This document shows, piece after piece, positions 1-11,238 of a stretch of 64,000 nt of DNA. The notes under the pieces were generated by a model, which saw only the letters and a list, made by a program, of their open reading frames with translations, was not told the DNA's origin and did not search any database. The translations under genes were made by a program, and so were the position numbers. Each line of letters opens with the position of its first letter. Position 1 is the stretch's first letter. Source of the DNA: Opisthocomus hoazin (Eukaryota > Chordata > Aves > Opisthocomiformes > Opisthocomidae); contig NC_134434.1 of assembly GCF_030867145.1 (NCBI RefSeq), positions 8,060,001 through 8,124,000 on the forward strand, read 5' to 3'.

Positions 1-70
1 CTCGGAAGAGAAGGGACGGTGTCAGAGTCGAGTGACCAAGTGGGGAACCGGGCACCTTGGCAGGCAGCCG

Positions 71-523
71 GGTCCAGCGGAGGGCTACAAGGATGGTGAG
101 GGGGCTGGAGCATCTCTCCTACGAGGAGAGGCTGAGGGAGCTGGGCTTGTTCAGCCTGGAGAAGAGAAGGCTGAGAAGGGACCTTAGAAATGACGATAAA
201 TATCTGCAGGGGGGGGGGTCAGGAGGACGGGGCCAGACTCTTTCCAGTGGTGCCCAGCGACAGGACAAGGGGCAACAGGCACAAACTGAAGCCCAGGAAG
301 CTCCAGCTGAACCCGAGGAAGAACTTGTTCCCTCTGAGGGTGACGGAGCCCTGGCCCAGGCTGCCCAGGGAGGCTGTGGAGTCTCCTTCTCTGGAGATAT
401 TCCAGCCCCGCCTGGCCGCGGTGCTGTGCAGCCTGCTGTGGGTGACCCTGCTTGGGCAGGGGGTTGGGCTGGGTGACCCACAGAGGTCCCTTCCAACCCC
501 CACCATTCTGCGATTCTGTGAAG
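71..523 (+). mobile_element. CR1 retrotransposon, 5'-truncated, plus sense
   Basis: Reads CR1 sense from the GAGAGGCTGAGGGAGCTGGG region through GGAGATATTCCAGCCCCGCC to GAGGTCCCTTCCAACCCC and ATTCTGCGATTCTGTG. The short open frames in it are decayed reverse-transcriptase and 3'UTR sequence, not a gene. Confidence 0.93.
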
Positions 524-1959
524 AAGCCGCCTCCATCTCCAGCTCGGCTGCCTGCCTGGCGCGGCGGCATGGCGAGGGATGGCGGCTGCCCGGTCCCTGC
601 GTGGCTGCACCTCGGGTGGGCAGCCCCTGTGCCCGCCATCCCCTCGTCCTCCTCGTGATGCGTGCCGCCGGGGAAGGGCAGACCCAACCACCCTCCGGCG
701 AGCCGCCAACAGCCCGGCCCGCGGCGGGCGCCTGCCTGCGAGCGTTCACGCGATTCCCGGGACATTGCCGTGCTTTCTGTCCCGGGCAGACGGCTTCGCC
801 ATCAGAGCCCTGACACGCTGCGAGCCCTCCCCGCGCTGCGCCAGGAGCTGGTTATTTCTGAAATCACTGAAAGGGGATTTTTCTGGCATCTGGGGCTCAC
901 CGTGGAGCCGGCCTCACAGCTTCGAGTGAAAACAGCCCAGCCGCAAGCACAGGATGAGATTTTCCCCGTCCGCCTTGCTCAGCTCGGACTCCTGCCTCCC
1001 TGGCTCAGCGCCGAGCGGGCGGGGGGGTCCCTCCTCAACGCCGGGCTGTCCCCCCGCTCTTTTCTGAGCCCCTCACCAACCTCTGCGGGAGCTGGGGCAG
1101 CCAGCCCCATGCCAGCGCCTGGGTCCTGTAGCCACCCATCAGAACCCGGCTTCGCCCTTCGCGGCGCGGCCGTCGCCCACTGGGACACCGGCAGCCTCGC
1201 CAGTACCCGGCACTGCTTGTGCTGGTGGGCGCGGGTCCCTCCGCCGCCACGGGCTCCGCGTCCCTCGAGTGTGCAACGCCGAGCGTGCGAAGCTGAGGCC
1301 GCAGCTTCAGCTGTGCCCCCCGCAGCGCGTCGCTCCCCACGCTGCCTCGGGGCACGCGCGACCTCGCACCTTCGGCTGCGTAGCGCCAGGACTCGGAAGC
1401 TGTCACAAAACTGGAGATTCCCTGCCCGTGCGGCAGCCCTCAGCCGCTCAGATCCCCCCGAGCACAAACAGCAAAATGAGCAAAGCCATTTATGGAGGAT
1501 CAGCAAGGGATGAAGAATTCAGGCTCTGCTTTAACTGTGCAGGAGCTGCAGCACTGAAACCCAGTGCAGGGGCTGACGCGGCAGCGCCAGCAGCTCCCAG
1601 CTTTGCTGAGCGGGACTCTCAGCAGGCTACCAAGGATAATTTCACAAAGGAGGAAACCGAGGCACGGCGGAGAGAAGTACCTGGCCCCCAGTCACCCCCA
1701 GCGCGTTTTCCTTGCTCCCATTGGAAGCAGCGCCTGAACAAGACTCCCCGCAAAGGTGCTGTTTCCGGGTATTTGTATTCCAGGAACTGTTTTGCCCAGG
1801 GATGTGACGCGGCAGCTCTTTCTCCGTGCTGCGCTCTGCGTTGGAGCACGTGGCCCTGTTCATGGCGAGGGACACTGCCGGGCTGAGCTGAGCCCGGCGA
1901 CGGAAAGCGGCTCTGCTGTCACCGGCCTCTCCGTCGGACCTAGGCGCTGCGGCCGGGGT
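524..1959. other. CpG-rich intergenic stretch
   Basis: High CpG content at about 540-1450, then an AT-richer part. Open frames occur on both strands, as expected from GC content. No recognisable protein, splice pattern or RNA gene. It could hold an unannotated CpG-island promoter. Confidence 0.4.
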
Positions 1960-2730
1960 CACAGAATCTCAGCATGGTGGGGGTTGGCAGGGACCTCTGT
2001 GGTCACCCAGCCCAACCCCCTGCCCAAGCAGGGTCACCCACAGCAGGCTGCACAGCACCGCGGCCAGGCGGGGCTGGAATATCTCCAGAGAAGGAGACTC
2101 CACAGCCTCCCTGGGCAGCCTGGGCCAGGGCTCCGTCACCCTCAGAGGGAAGAAGTTCTTCCTCGGGTTCAGCTGGAGCTTCCTCGGCTTCAGTTTGTGC
2201 CCGTTGCCCCTTGTCCTGTCGCTGGGCACCACTGGAAAGAGTCTGGCCCCGGCCTCCTGACCCCCACCCTGCAGATATTTAGAGGCATTTCTCAGGTCCC
2301 CTCTCAGCCTTCTCTTCTCCAGGCTGAACAAGCCCAGCTCCCTCAGCCTCTCCTCATAGCAGAGATGCTCCAGTCCCCTCACCATCCTTGTAGCCCTGCG
2401 CTGGACTCTCTCCAGTAGCTCCTCATCTTTCTTGAAGTGGGGAGCCCAGCACTGGACACAGCACTGCAGATGGGGCCTCACCAGGGTAGAGCAGAGGGGG
2501 AGGAGAACCTCCCTCGCCCTGCTGCCCACACTCCTCTTGATGCACCCCAGGATCCCATTGGCCTTCTTGGCACCCAGGGCACGCTGCTGGCTCATGGTCA
2601 CCCTGTCGTCCGCCAGCACTCCCAGTCCCTCTCCACAGAGCTGCTCTCCAGCAGGTCAGCCCCAGCCTGTACTGGTGCCTGGGGTTGTTCCTCCCCAGGT
2701 GCAGGACCCTGCCCTTGCCCTTGTTGGGTC
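1960..2730 (-). mobile_element. CR1 retrotransposon, 5'-truncated, minus sense (longest copy of the 3'-end subfamily)
   Basis: 3' end at 1960 (reverse complement of ATTCTGTG). Extends about 770 bp, past the point where the other copies stop, into sequence that reads as CR1 up to a GGACCCTGCCCTTGCCCTTG-like edge. Same subfamily as the copies at 71, 3964, 27024, 38281 and 58539. Confidence 0.93.
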
Positions 2731-3963
2731 GGTCTCGTCACCAGGGTCACCAATGGCAATAAGAGAAGTGGTGGCCCCGGGGTGGGTGCATGGGCCGGGG
2801 AGGCTCCAGCAGAGCCCTCCGGTGCAGGGACGGACCCCCGGACCCCCCAGTCCTGCATCCCCCGAGGGAGTGGAATGCCCAAGGCCGAGCTTTGCCGGTG
2901 GTGCCTGGGAGGCTCTTGCTGTCCAGGTGAAAGCCGGAGCCTGCCCGCATGGTTAAAATAAAGCTCCCACTTCCCGGCTGGGGGGACGGGGACCTGCTCG
3001 CGTGTCCCCCCGCGGACCCCCGCGTCCTTCCCGGCTCTGAGGTGGGGGCTGCGGGCAGGGCACAGGCAAACCCAGCCGGCGACGGGGACCCGGCTGCATG
3101 GGAGAGCGGCCGAGGCAGCGTGGAGGAGCCAGGGCTCTCCCGGGAGGCTCCTGGGGAGAGCGAGCGCAGGGAGGAGCCGGAATGACGGAGGGAAGCGGGA
3201 GTGGGTGGGAGAACAAAGCGCTGCAGATGCCAAGAGCGGCGGTGGGGACTGGGAAGATGGAGGGAGAGGAGGCCCCAGCGGGATGATGGAGGCAGTGGCT
3301 GCTGGAGGAGGGGATGGGGCAGCGGGGTGGCACCAGGGGGGTCCCCGGCCATGCTGCCTTTCACAGGGACCGGGGGCTCGGAAGGGAGAGATCTCTGCTT
3401 CGAGAAAACCAGCAAACCCAGTCTCTGCGGAGGCACGCCAGGGTGGGAGCGGGCAGGGAGCAGGGCTGGAGGAGCCCCGAATAGCAGGGGCCAGCGATCC
3501 CTCCTCGCTCCCGGGCGGCCGAGCAGCCCAGACCCCTCTCGCCCCTCGCCTGCCCCAGCTCCCGCCTGCGGGAGTAATGCTGAATTACCGATGGCTAAGG
3601 AGATCTCTGGGGATACTCCTGAATACCAGGAATAGTTTGTGTGATTTGCATAATCGGCATGACGGGATTTTGCATCACGTTGCTGAACTCGGGGAGTGTA
3701 CGGGGCAGTGCCCCGGATGACGCCTGGCGCGGGGGCACCGGGTGCTGCGGAGACCTTTGGGCGCTGCCTCCCGCCCTGTCCCCGGGAAGGAGCCGTCGGC
3801 TGCCGTGGGACGGCTCGCAGCGCGGAGGCTGAAGGGGCAGGATCAGGCCCCCTCTCGTCGCCTGCCCTCTCCCTGCCCGGTGTCACCTCTTCTACCAAGC
3901 CAATGCTGCGCTGGGACCCCCCGGGCACCCTCGGTCATGCCTGCATGCTCCATGGCCACGTCC
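2731..3963. other. Intergenic stretch between two CR1 copies
   Basis: GC-rich sequence with one AT-richer island at about 3570-3690 (listed separately). No gene supported. Confidence 0.5.
3570..3690. promoter_or_regulatory. Candidate regulatory island with octamer-like motifs
   Basis: A sudden AT-richer island in GC-rich DNA with GTGATTTGCATAATCGG and GGGATTTTGCATCACG close together. ATTTGCAT is the POU-factor octamer. Function is inference only. Confidence 0.25.
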
Positions 3964-4411
3964 ACAGAATCACAGAACCACAGAATGGTGGGGGTTGGCA
4001 GGGCCCTCTGTGGGTCACCCAGCCCAACCCCCTGCCCAAGCAGGGTCACCCACAGCAGGCTGCACAGCACCGCAGCCAGGCGGGGCTGGAATATCTCCAG
4101 AGAAGGAGACTCCACAGCCTCCCTGGGCAGCCTGGGCCAGGGCTCCATCACCCTCAGAGGGAAGAAGTTCTTCCTCGGGTTCAGCTGGAGCTTCCTCTGC
4201 TTCAGTTTGTGCCCGTTGCCCCTTGTCCTGTCGCTGGGCACCACTGGAAAGAGTCTGGCCCCGTCCTCCTGACCCCCACCCTGCAGATATTTAGAGGCAT
4301 TTCTCAGGTCCCCTCTCAGCCTTCTCTTCTCCAGGCTGAACAAGCCCAGCTCCCTCAGCCTCTCCTCGTAGGAGAGATGCTCCAGGCCCCTCCTCATCCT
4401 CATAGCCCTCA
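3964..4411 (-). mobile_element. CR1 retrotransposon, 5'-truncated, minus sense
   Basis: Starts with CACAGAATCACAGAACCACAG (the inverted 3' tail) and continues through CCCAACCCCCTGCCCAAGCA. Ends near CATAGCCCTCATAG. Near-identical over long runs to the copy at 1960. Confidence 0.93.
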
Positions 4412-5804
4412 TAGTCTGACGGGCTCCGTCGGGCTGTCCCAGCCCCGCCAGCCCCCAGGCTGCGGCAGACTTGCTGCTTCGTGGGGCCGACGCACAGGGC
4501 GCTGGGTTCCCACCGCTCGTCCCCCAGCCCCGAGGCCACCCAGCTCCCCACGCAGCATCGCCAGCCCTGCCGCCCGGGCGGGCTCACGCAGCATCGCTCT
4601 CCTCCCGATTCCAGGGCACAGGCATGGCACTGGGACCTGTCTCCACTCATTTCCTCCTCTTGCTAATTAATTGTGCGCTGTCGGGCTGGTTCCAGCCCTG
4701 GGTGCAGCCTGACCCTAGCCCTCCCCACAGCCCAACGGAGCCGAGAGCAGCTGGCACTGCAGCCGGGTGACACGGCCGAGGGCTGGGGCCCGTCAGTCCC
4801 CTGGCAGCGGTGGCCCTGGAGACACCCAGCGCGCGGCCACGGCTTCTCCTCCGACCTGAGGAGCTGCATTCCACCGCGGGGCAGGGAAACCACCCCGCGC
4901 TGGGGGCAAAGAGCGGCAGCGGGGGATCTGGGGGCAACCGCCATTTCCCAGCTCCTTCCACCCACCCGGCCGCGGGGCCGGCTTCCCCCCGAGGTGAAAT
5001 TCTGGCTCTCCTGCGTCAGAGCAGGCACTGCCGGAGCATTTCACCCACGGCCACGCACCGCTGTACGCCGACAGCTCCCGTCTAGCGACGAGCCAAGCAA
5101 AGGTCGCGTTCCTGGACTCAGCCACGCAGCTCTCTAACAAACCTGCTTTGTTCCCATCGCTGCTCTAATTAGGAAATCGCGCTGACTTTTATTTTTTTTT
5201 TTCCCCCACAGTTAAACTATCAAAACCGAGGCTTGTTCTGTGCCGAAGCCTCTGCCACCTCTCCGCTGGTGACTCAGCGTGACACCAGGCCACTTCAAAT
5301 GTGGGAACAGGGAAAAAGCAGGAGCCAGTGGCTGGGTCCCTGCGGCTCTGAGCGTGCAGCCGGGAGGGGGTCGGCGTTGCGAGGCTTTGAGCACAAAACA
5401 CACGTCAGCAGTGCTTCCCCGGAGCGTGGGCAGCACCCTGCCCGTGGGCTCACCCTGGGGCAGGCAGGGCAGCGTGGGGTGCTGAGGGAGGAAGAGGAGG
5501 GGAGGGAGAATGGAAGAGTCCTCTGCAATCCCCTCCAAAAGCAGCGGCTGGTCCCGACAGGAGGATGAACGGTGCTCCCGTCAGGGTGGGAGCCAAGGGC
5601 CGCTGCCGGGGGGCACCCAGTGGGGCTGCAGCTCTGCCCCAGGGCTGCTGCACGCCCCCCATGCCCCCGCCGTGGCTCTGAGCTCGCTCGTACCAAACAG
5701 CAACCGGGCCCAGCCAAAAGGCCGACGCAGCAGCTGCCACCGGGCTCTTCCTCTCACCACTTTTTTCCCATGGGTGTTCCAGGAAACCTTTGTGGTGGGG
5801 CACG

Positions 5805-5945
5805 CAGCCATGTCGGGGGGTGCAGCACGCAGCCATTTTGGGGGTGCAGCTGTGTCGGGGGTCCAGACGTGTCAGCAGTCTAGCTGTGTCGGGGGCTGCA
5901 GCCATTCTGGGGGTGCAGCTGTGTCGGGGGGTGCAGGCAGCCCCT
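5805..5945. repeat. Short tandem repeat, unit about 33 bp
   Basis: Copies of CGCAGCCATTTTGGGGG plus TGCAGCTGTGTCGGGGG recur at about 5827-5862 and 5897-5932, with diverged half-units between and before them (GCAGCCATGTCGGGGGG, TCTAGCTGTGTCGGGGG). Confidence 0.75.
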
Positions 5946-6754
5946 CAGCCTCCCCAGGCACCGCGGCCACCCAGCTGCGTTGGCATAGAAACCACCGCGG
6001 CTCTGGCACGGCGTCGCTGCGTCACACCGCTCGACTAAACACCGCGTGAAAGGGCTGCTGCCATTTACCGAAGAGGGGGTGGAAGCCCCCCGGCTGCCGG
6101 GGCAGCGAGGAGGCCTTTGCCCCAACCCAGCTCCTAGACAACTTGCAGAGCGTGGCGGGGGTGGGCTGCGGAGCGAGAACACAAAGCCCCAGCGAGCGAG
6201 CGGGCGAAGGAGCGGTGCTGATGTTCAGCGGCTCCGCTGCCTCCTGGACAGCACTGAAGAAAAGTCTATTTAAAGGCAACGCCGCTTGCATAACGCCGGC
6301 AGTAATTCCCTCTCCCCCACAGCCTCACGCGCGATTCCCAGGGACGCTGGCAGGAGAAGGCAGCAGCCCCTGGGACAGGGACCCTCCGCGGAGGGGAGTG
6401 GGGCTCCCAGCAGAGCTTCTCCGTCCCCCCAGCCGCTGCCTCCCGTGCTGGTCCCTGCGTTGCCACACAAGTGACGTTAAATGCCGCGGTGGCTGGATCC
6501 GGCACCGAGCGGCGCGTTGGCGATACCACAGCGGCTTCGGCAGGAGTGACAAATCACCCGCTCCTGTGAACGTTAAGGGACCAAGATTTACTGTCACCTT
6601 CACGCGTGCCGTGTCTGTCATGGGCAGGTTTGACTGTCCAGTGGCCCGAACCTCTCCGGTGCCTCCGGCAAGGAGCCGGGGCCGTGCCAGGGGCAGCGGG
6701 GAGGGCTCCAGGCGCTGCGTGGGGGTGGCAGAGGGAGCAGCGTGAGGCTGCCTG

Positions 6755-6960
6755 TACTCTCCAGGGTTTAATTAGCAACAAGCAATGTTGCCTCGACGAC
6801 TTTCTTCAAGGGAGGACACTCTTCTATTTAACCAAACATCTGGCCAACTAAAACACAGCTGGAAGAGCTCCACGCTCGACTCAGACCGCGGGGTGCCGGC
6901 TCCCACCCCGCTGCCACAGCTGAGCGGGTACAAGGGAGCATTAATTAAACGCCATTAAAC
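6755..6960. promoter_or_regulatory. Candidate regulatory island with inverted GCAAC/GTTGC and TTAATTA motifs
   Basis: Contains TTAGCAAC and TGTTGCC as inverted half-sites (6774-6792), reminiscent of an RFX X-box with wide spacing, and two homeodomain-type cores (TTTAATTAGC, CATTAATTAAAC). Inference from motif appearance. Confidence 0.22.
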
Positions 6961-8091
6961 ACGGCACAGCTGCTTTCCCAGGGGCAGGGGAACCCCCAGG
7001 ACCCCTCCAGCAGGGAGGGGAGTGGGGGGCTGAGCTGCTGCAAGGCTCCGGCTGGCCCGGGCAGGAGAGACCCGGCGGCATCCCAGTGCTCCCATCACCA
7101 GGAGAGACATAAATCTGAAATAACGAGGACCTAGCTGGTGGCAAAGCAGGAGTTGGGGGGTCAGAGATGGCCCTGGAGAGGGCCCAGTCCTACCCCTGTG
7201 GTGGCATCTCCGGCACCGAGCGTGGAGGTGGATCTGCCCGAGGGCACGGCTCCCGCAAGGCCTGTGCCGTTGGGAATGGGATGGTCACGCAGCGGGGGTC
7301 CCACAGCGGCTGCGTGGGGCGGCTGGAAAGCCCCACCACGGCAGAAGCAGAAAATCCCGCAGAGGGGGGAGAAACCAGACCCCAGCCCAGGCAGGACAAC
7401 ATGGCCACCGCTGCACGGGGACACAGCCACATGCCCCAGCACCCAGGCTGTTCATTTTATCAACAATTCCAGAACAATTCCTGCACCCCCCCTCCCCAGC
7501 CCAGCTCCGTTACAAACCCAAGGGCGGGAAGGCAGGCGGCCTTTCCAGCCGCCCCCGCTGCTGCCATGGGGTGCAGCCCGGCCTCCTCCCGGGAGAGCCC
7601 TTGGCCCCTGGAAGCCGCTTCTCCAGGGACCCCCGCGGGTGCCCACCCCGCTCCCGGCCCGCCGGGCAGGGGCTGCTCTGCCCTCGCAGTGAGGACGCGA
7701 CGCGCGGGCTCTCCCCTCCACACCGCTCCGGCTGCTCTGCGTCCGACCCGCGGGGCCAGCGCTGTGCCCGCTACCGCCATCCCGGCAAGCACCGGGGTTT
7801 TTCTGCCACACACGGAGCCTGCTGTGAAATCCCCTGCCCACGTCTCTCTCAGGAGCAAGGCGGGGAGGGAGGAGGAAGGCAACTCTCGCTCATCCGAAAC
7901 ATTTACTGTGAAAACACGAGGCTGGGGCAGGAACGGGCGAGACCGCTGGGGAGCGGCGACTGAACCAGCGCGGCGCCGGGGCCCGGCACCGCTCCCCTGC
8001 AGACAGCGCGGGACAGCGAGCGGGACCGGGAGCCCTTGGCCATCGGCTCCCAACCTTCCTGCCGGGCCGGTACGCGGCCTCCTCGCCCTGC

Positions 8092-8150
8092 AGAGTCACG
8101 GGATGGTGGGGGCTGGAAGGGACCTCGGTGGGTCACCCAGCCCAACCTCA
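8092..8150 (-). mobile_element. CR1 3'-end fragment
   Basis: About 60 bp matching the last bases of a CR1 copy (GGATGGTGGGGGCTGGAAGG, CACCCAGCCCAACC), then unrelated sequence. A severely truncated insertion or a decayed remnant. Confidence 0.7.
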
Positions 8151-8364
8151 GCTACCAGCCGCTGCCAGCAGCTGCCCTGGCCCCTCCAGCACCAGCCCCT
8201 CCGCAAGGCCCCGCTGCCCCCGGGCGCTAGGACCTCCGCAGCCGGGGGCCTGCGGGGCTCGTCCCCTCCCCGGCCCCGGGCTGGGCTCCGGGAAAGGCCC
8301 CGGCAGACACCACAGGGAGGGCCGGCCCTCGCCCCCCGGGGTCACACGCGGAGGTGAGGGGCAG

Positions 8365-8700
8365 CAGGCCCGGCCCCGGGGGCGTAAGGCCCGGCCCTGG
8401 TGAGAGGGTGAGGAAGGCCCGGCCCGGCCTCGGGGTGTGGGGGGGCAGGCCCGTCCCTGGGGGGAGAGGCCCGGCCCCAGGGGGGTAAGGCCCGGCCCGG
8501 CCCTGGGGGGGGGGGTAAGGCCCGGCGGCGGGGCCAGGGCTCCCCCCGGTGGAAGCAGCGCGCATTGCAGCACGGCCAGGGCCGGCCCCGGGGGAAGGAC
8601 CCCGGAGCAGGGCCCGGCCCGGGTCTGCGGGCCCAGGCACCGGCCGGGTCCCGGGCACAGGGAGCAGCGCGGACCTGCCCGGCCCCTTCCGGGGAATCGA
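8365..8700. repeat. GC-only low-complexity / minisatellite-like stretch
   Basis: Irregular repeats of GGCCCGGCCC followed by G-runs (GGGGGGGTAAGGCCCGGC). Nearly all G and C with high CpG density. Frames through it are artefacts. Confidence 0.7.
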
Positions 8701-9445
8701 TCACAGAACCACTGAGGTTGGAAAAGCCCTCTGAGATAAGAGTCCAGCCATCACCCCAACACCCCCATGCCTGCTAAACCATGGCCCCAGGGGCCACATG
8801 CCCACGGTGTTTGAACCCCTCCAGGGATGGGGACTCCCCCACCTCCCTGGGCAGCCGGGTCCAACGCCTGACCACTCTTTCAGAAAAGACATTTTCCCCA
8901 ATATCCAACCTGAACCTCCCCTGACGCAGCTTGAGGCCATCGCTCTCGTCCTGTCGCTGGTGACTGGGGAGCAGAGACCAACCCCCCCTCACTGCACCCT
9001 CCTGTCAGGGAGCTGCAGAGAGCGAGAGGGCCTCCCCTCAGCCTCCTCTGCTCCAGCCTGAGCAGCCCCAGCTCCCTCAGCCCCTCCTCATGGAACTTGT
9101 TCTCCAGCCCCCTCCCCAGCCTCGTTGCCCTTCTCTGGACACGCTCCAGCCCCTCCATGTCCTGCTGTGAGTGAGGGGCCCAAAGCTGAGCACAGCACTC
9201 GAGGTGCGGCCACACCAGTGCCAGCACAGGGGCCCGATCCCCTCCCTGCTCCTGCTGGCCACACCATTCCTGATCCAAGCCAGGAAGCCGTTGGCCTTCT
9301 TGCCCACCTGGGCACGCTGCTGGCTCATGGTCGGCCAGCTCCCGACCAGCACCCCCAGGTCCTTTCCCACCGGGCAGCTCTCCAGCCACTCCTCCCCAAG
9401 CCCGGAGCGTGGCGTGGGGTTGGTGTGACTGAAGGGCAGGACCCT
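8700..9445 (-). mobile_element. CR1 retrotransposon of a different subfamily, minus sense
   Basis: The 3' end reads TCACAGAACCACTGAGGTTG, followed by GCCTGCTAAACCATGGCCCC and CCTGACCACTCTTTCAG. This wording marks another CR1 subfamily than the other copies. It extends into the older 5' part (CTCATGGTCGGCCAGCTCCC). Confidence 0.9.
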
Positions 9446-10919
9446 CTCTGCCAAAGCTGCACTGCCTAGCAAGCACCGGTCCGAAGCTGCTGGGACCCTG
9501 GCTTTGTGGTGGAACGCTAATTAACGAGAGTGGAGCGGAACTGGAAACAGGGCAGCTCCAAAGCGCCTGGAGGGTCCGGCCCCAGGCCCTGCTCCTCGCA
9601 GGAGGATAAGGATGCCCCGGCCAGTCTCTGGAACGTAACAAGGATAACGCAGAAAGCACAGCTCAAAACCAGAGCTGCTGCTGGCCCATCTCCACACGGA
9701 GAGCAGCAGTCTCTGGGGTTACTCACTACGTAGCACCAGATCACACAACCCAAAGGCAGTCACTAAAAGTCTCCAAGGACCTTCTGGTTCCTCCTTCTGC
9801 TGTCACAGAAAGAGGGATTAAGGGTTGTGGCTTCAAGAATGTAATGATAAATCAAGACCTGCAGTGTCCTGAAGAGCATCTGCAAGCTGGCAAGTAACCC
9901 AGCGTCCAAGACCAGCTCAATCTGCCGAGCGCCTGGCTGGCCAGGCAGCTCTCCAAGCACCCCACCGTCCGTGCCACCCCACGCGCCTCGCTGCACCACA
10001 CCAAGCACCAGAGCTCCACGTGCGGGCATGGAGGAACCCATCTCCCCTCCAACTGCTTCTTGAGCAGAGTCTCTGGAGTGTCGATTCAAGCAGCCTCACG
10101 CCTGGCGCAGAACGAGCCTCGCCTTACCCTTCCCATCTCCGATCTACGGGGAAATACCAAACGTGAGCTGGCAACTGGCAGCAGCATCAATCTCAGCCTG
10201 TCTGAGCACCGCAAAGGTGAACTCTGACGGTGGTGCAGAGCCAACAAGGGATGGCTCCTGGCTCGTAACACGGGCAGAAGGGTCCTTGCTGTAATTTTAA
10301 GAGGCTCATCAGGTTTTGGTCACCCCAGGTCTCACTCGGCGCCATGGGTTACCGGAGGCAGGCCGGCAGCGCGGGGTCTGAACGGGAATCGTTCCTGCCC
10401 GCCTGACTCACGCCCGGGGAGAGGCCAGCTCTGCCCCTCGCACGGGAGATCGGGGTCTTCCCCCCATCAGCAAATGCCAAGCCACGCCACCACTCTGAAC
10501 TTTGCTCGAACGAAACACCCTCCCGTGTAAGCTGCTTTTACACAAGGCTGACAGAACCATTTTCCAGCCGCAGCACGAAGCGCTCGGGCTTGCTGCCTCC
10601 GCCCAGGCTGCCCGCACCCTGCCCATGCCCCTTCGGAGCCTCAGACACGCCAGCCACTCCGATTTCCAGGACAAGAGGCACCGGCAGCCCTGCCACAAAG
10701 CAGAATCGGAAGAGGAAAAGCAAAGGGAGCGAGAGGAGCGCGGACACCAGCGTGGTCTGGAGGGCTCCCGAGGGCAGTGGCTCGCTCTCGCCCAGCCCGA
10801 TGCCCAGGGCTGCCATCTCCAACGCGCCATCGCTCCGAGCGTTGGGCTTCCCAGGGATTCAGCTGCAGCAAAGGCGGATTTACCACCAAAATCAAACCTA
10901 CAGAAACCATTTGGCTTCG
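9446..10919. other. Intergenic stretch downstream of CHMP6
   Basis: Unique sequence after the inferred CHMP6 transcript end. In human the next gene downstream is BAIAP2, but no BAIAP2 exon was seen anywhere left of CHMP6 in this window. Confidence 0.5.
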
Positions 10920-11185
10920 GAAGGTTTAGAGTTGTTGTTTAATCCCAAGACAGCGCAGCTGAATGAGTTTAGAATTTAAGTTACAAAAAACAAAAACACT
11001 AGAAAACAATCTTGATACAAGAGCAATAATCAGCTGAGGTTCCCCACCCTGCACAGGGAATCCTGCTCCACAATCCGCCCAGCACAGCTGGGATGCTGCC
11101 AAGGCATTGCTTGTTCCCAGCACACGCCGGGATGGCAAACTGTCCTGGGTGAAAGGTGTGTGGGGGGAATCCCCAGAAGTGGGAG
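10920..11185 (-). other. CHMP6: CHMP6 3'UTR (inferred)
   Basis: Between the TAA and a minus-strand ATTAAA at 10943-10938 lies a T-rich stretch of about 250 nt, as is common before cleavage sites. A GT-rich segment follows the signal (about 10905-10883 on the minus strand), as expected of a downstream element. The end point is an inference; a longer 3'UTR to the left is possible. Confidence 0.45.
10938..10943 (-). terminator. CHMP6: Candidate CHMP6 poly(A) signal ATTAAA
   Basis: It is the first ATTAAA or AATAAA hexamer that I could find on the minus strand after the CHMP6 stop codon. It is flanked by a T-rich upstream and a GT-rich downstream stretch. Confidence 0.4.
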
Positions 11186-11238
11186 TTAAGATGCTGCCAC
11201 CAGTTCTGGTTTTGGCCTGTTCTTGATGGGTGAGGCTT
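11186..11238 (-). CDS. CHMP6: CHMP6 coding exon 8 (residues 184-200) and stop
   Basis: Acceptor CTTCCACAG. The split Glu codon is followed by ASPIKNRPKPELVAAS and TAA at 11188-11186. The tail is one residue shorter than human and clearly diverged before the shared LVAAS end, which is why this terminal exon is easy to miss in homology searches. Confidence 0.92.

Larger units (their letters stand above)
4412..8091. other. Intergenic stretch, GC-rich
   Basis: Holds a short tandem repeat (5805-5945) and an AT-rich island (6755-6960), otherwise unique GC-rich sequence. None of its open frames has a recognisable domain or a splice structure. Confidence 0.5.

Noticed and set aside
57-709. Open frames of 139-207 codons on both strands at the left edge
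   Set aside because: They overlap a CR1 copy and the same peptides recur at every CR1 copy in the window. They are frames of a decayed retrotransposon 3' end.
2747-3928. 393-codon minus-strand frame
   Set aside because: CpG-rich intergenic sequence with no domain, low-complexity Pro/Ser/Arg composition, and competing frames on the other strand.
7167-8357. 396-codon plus-strand frame
   Set aside because: Same reason: GC-driven open frame of Pro/Ala/Arg/Gly composition that runs through a CR1 fragment and into a GC-only repeat. No recognised protein.
1-10919. Search for BAIAP2 exons, expected next to CHMP6 by human synteny
   Set aside because: No BAIAP2 peptide was seen in either strand. The gene, if syntenic, lies further left than this window.
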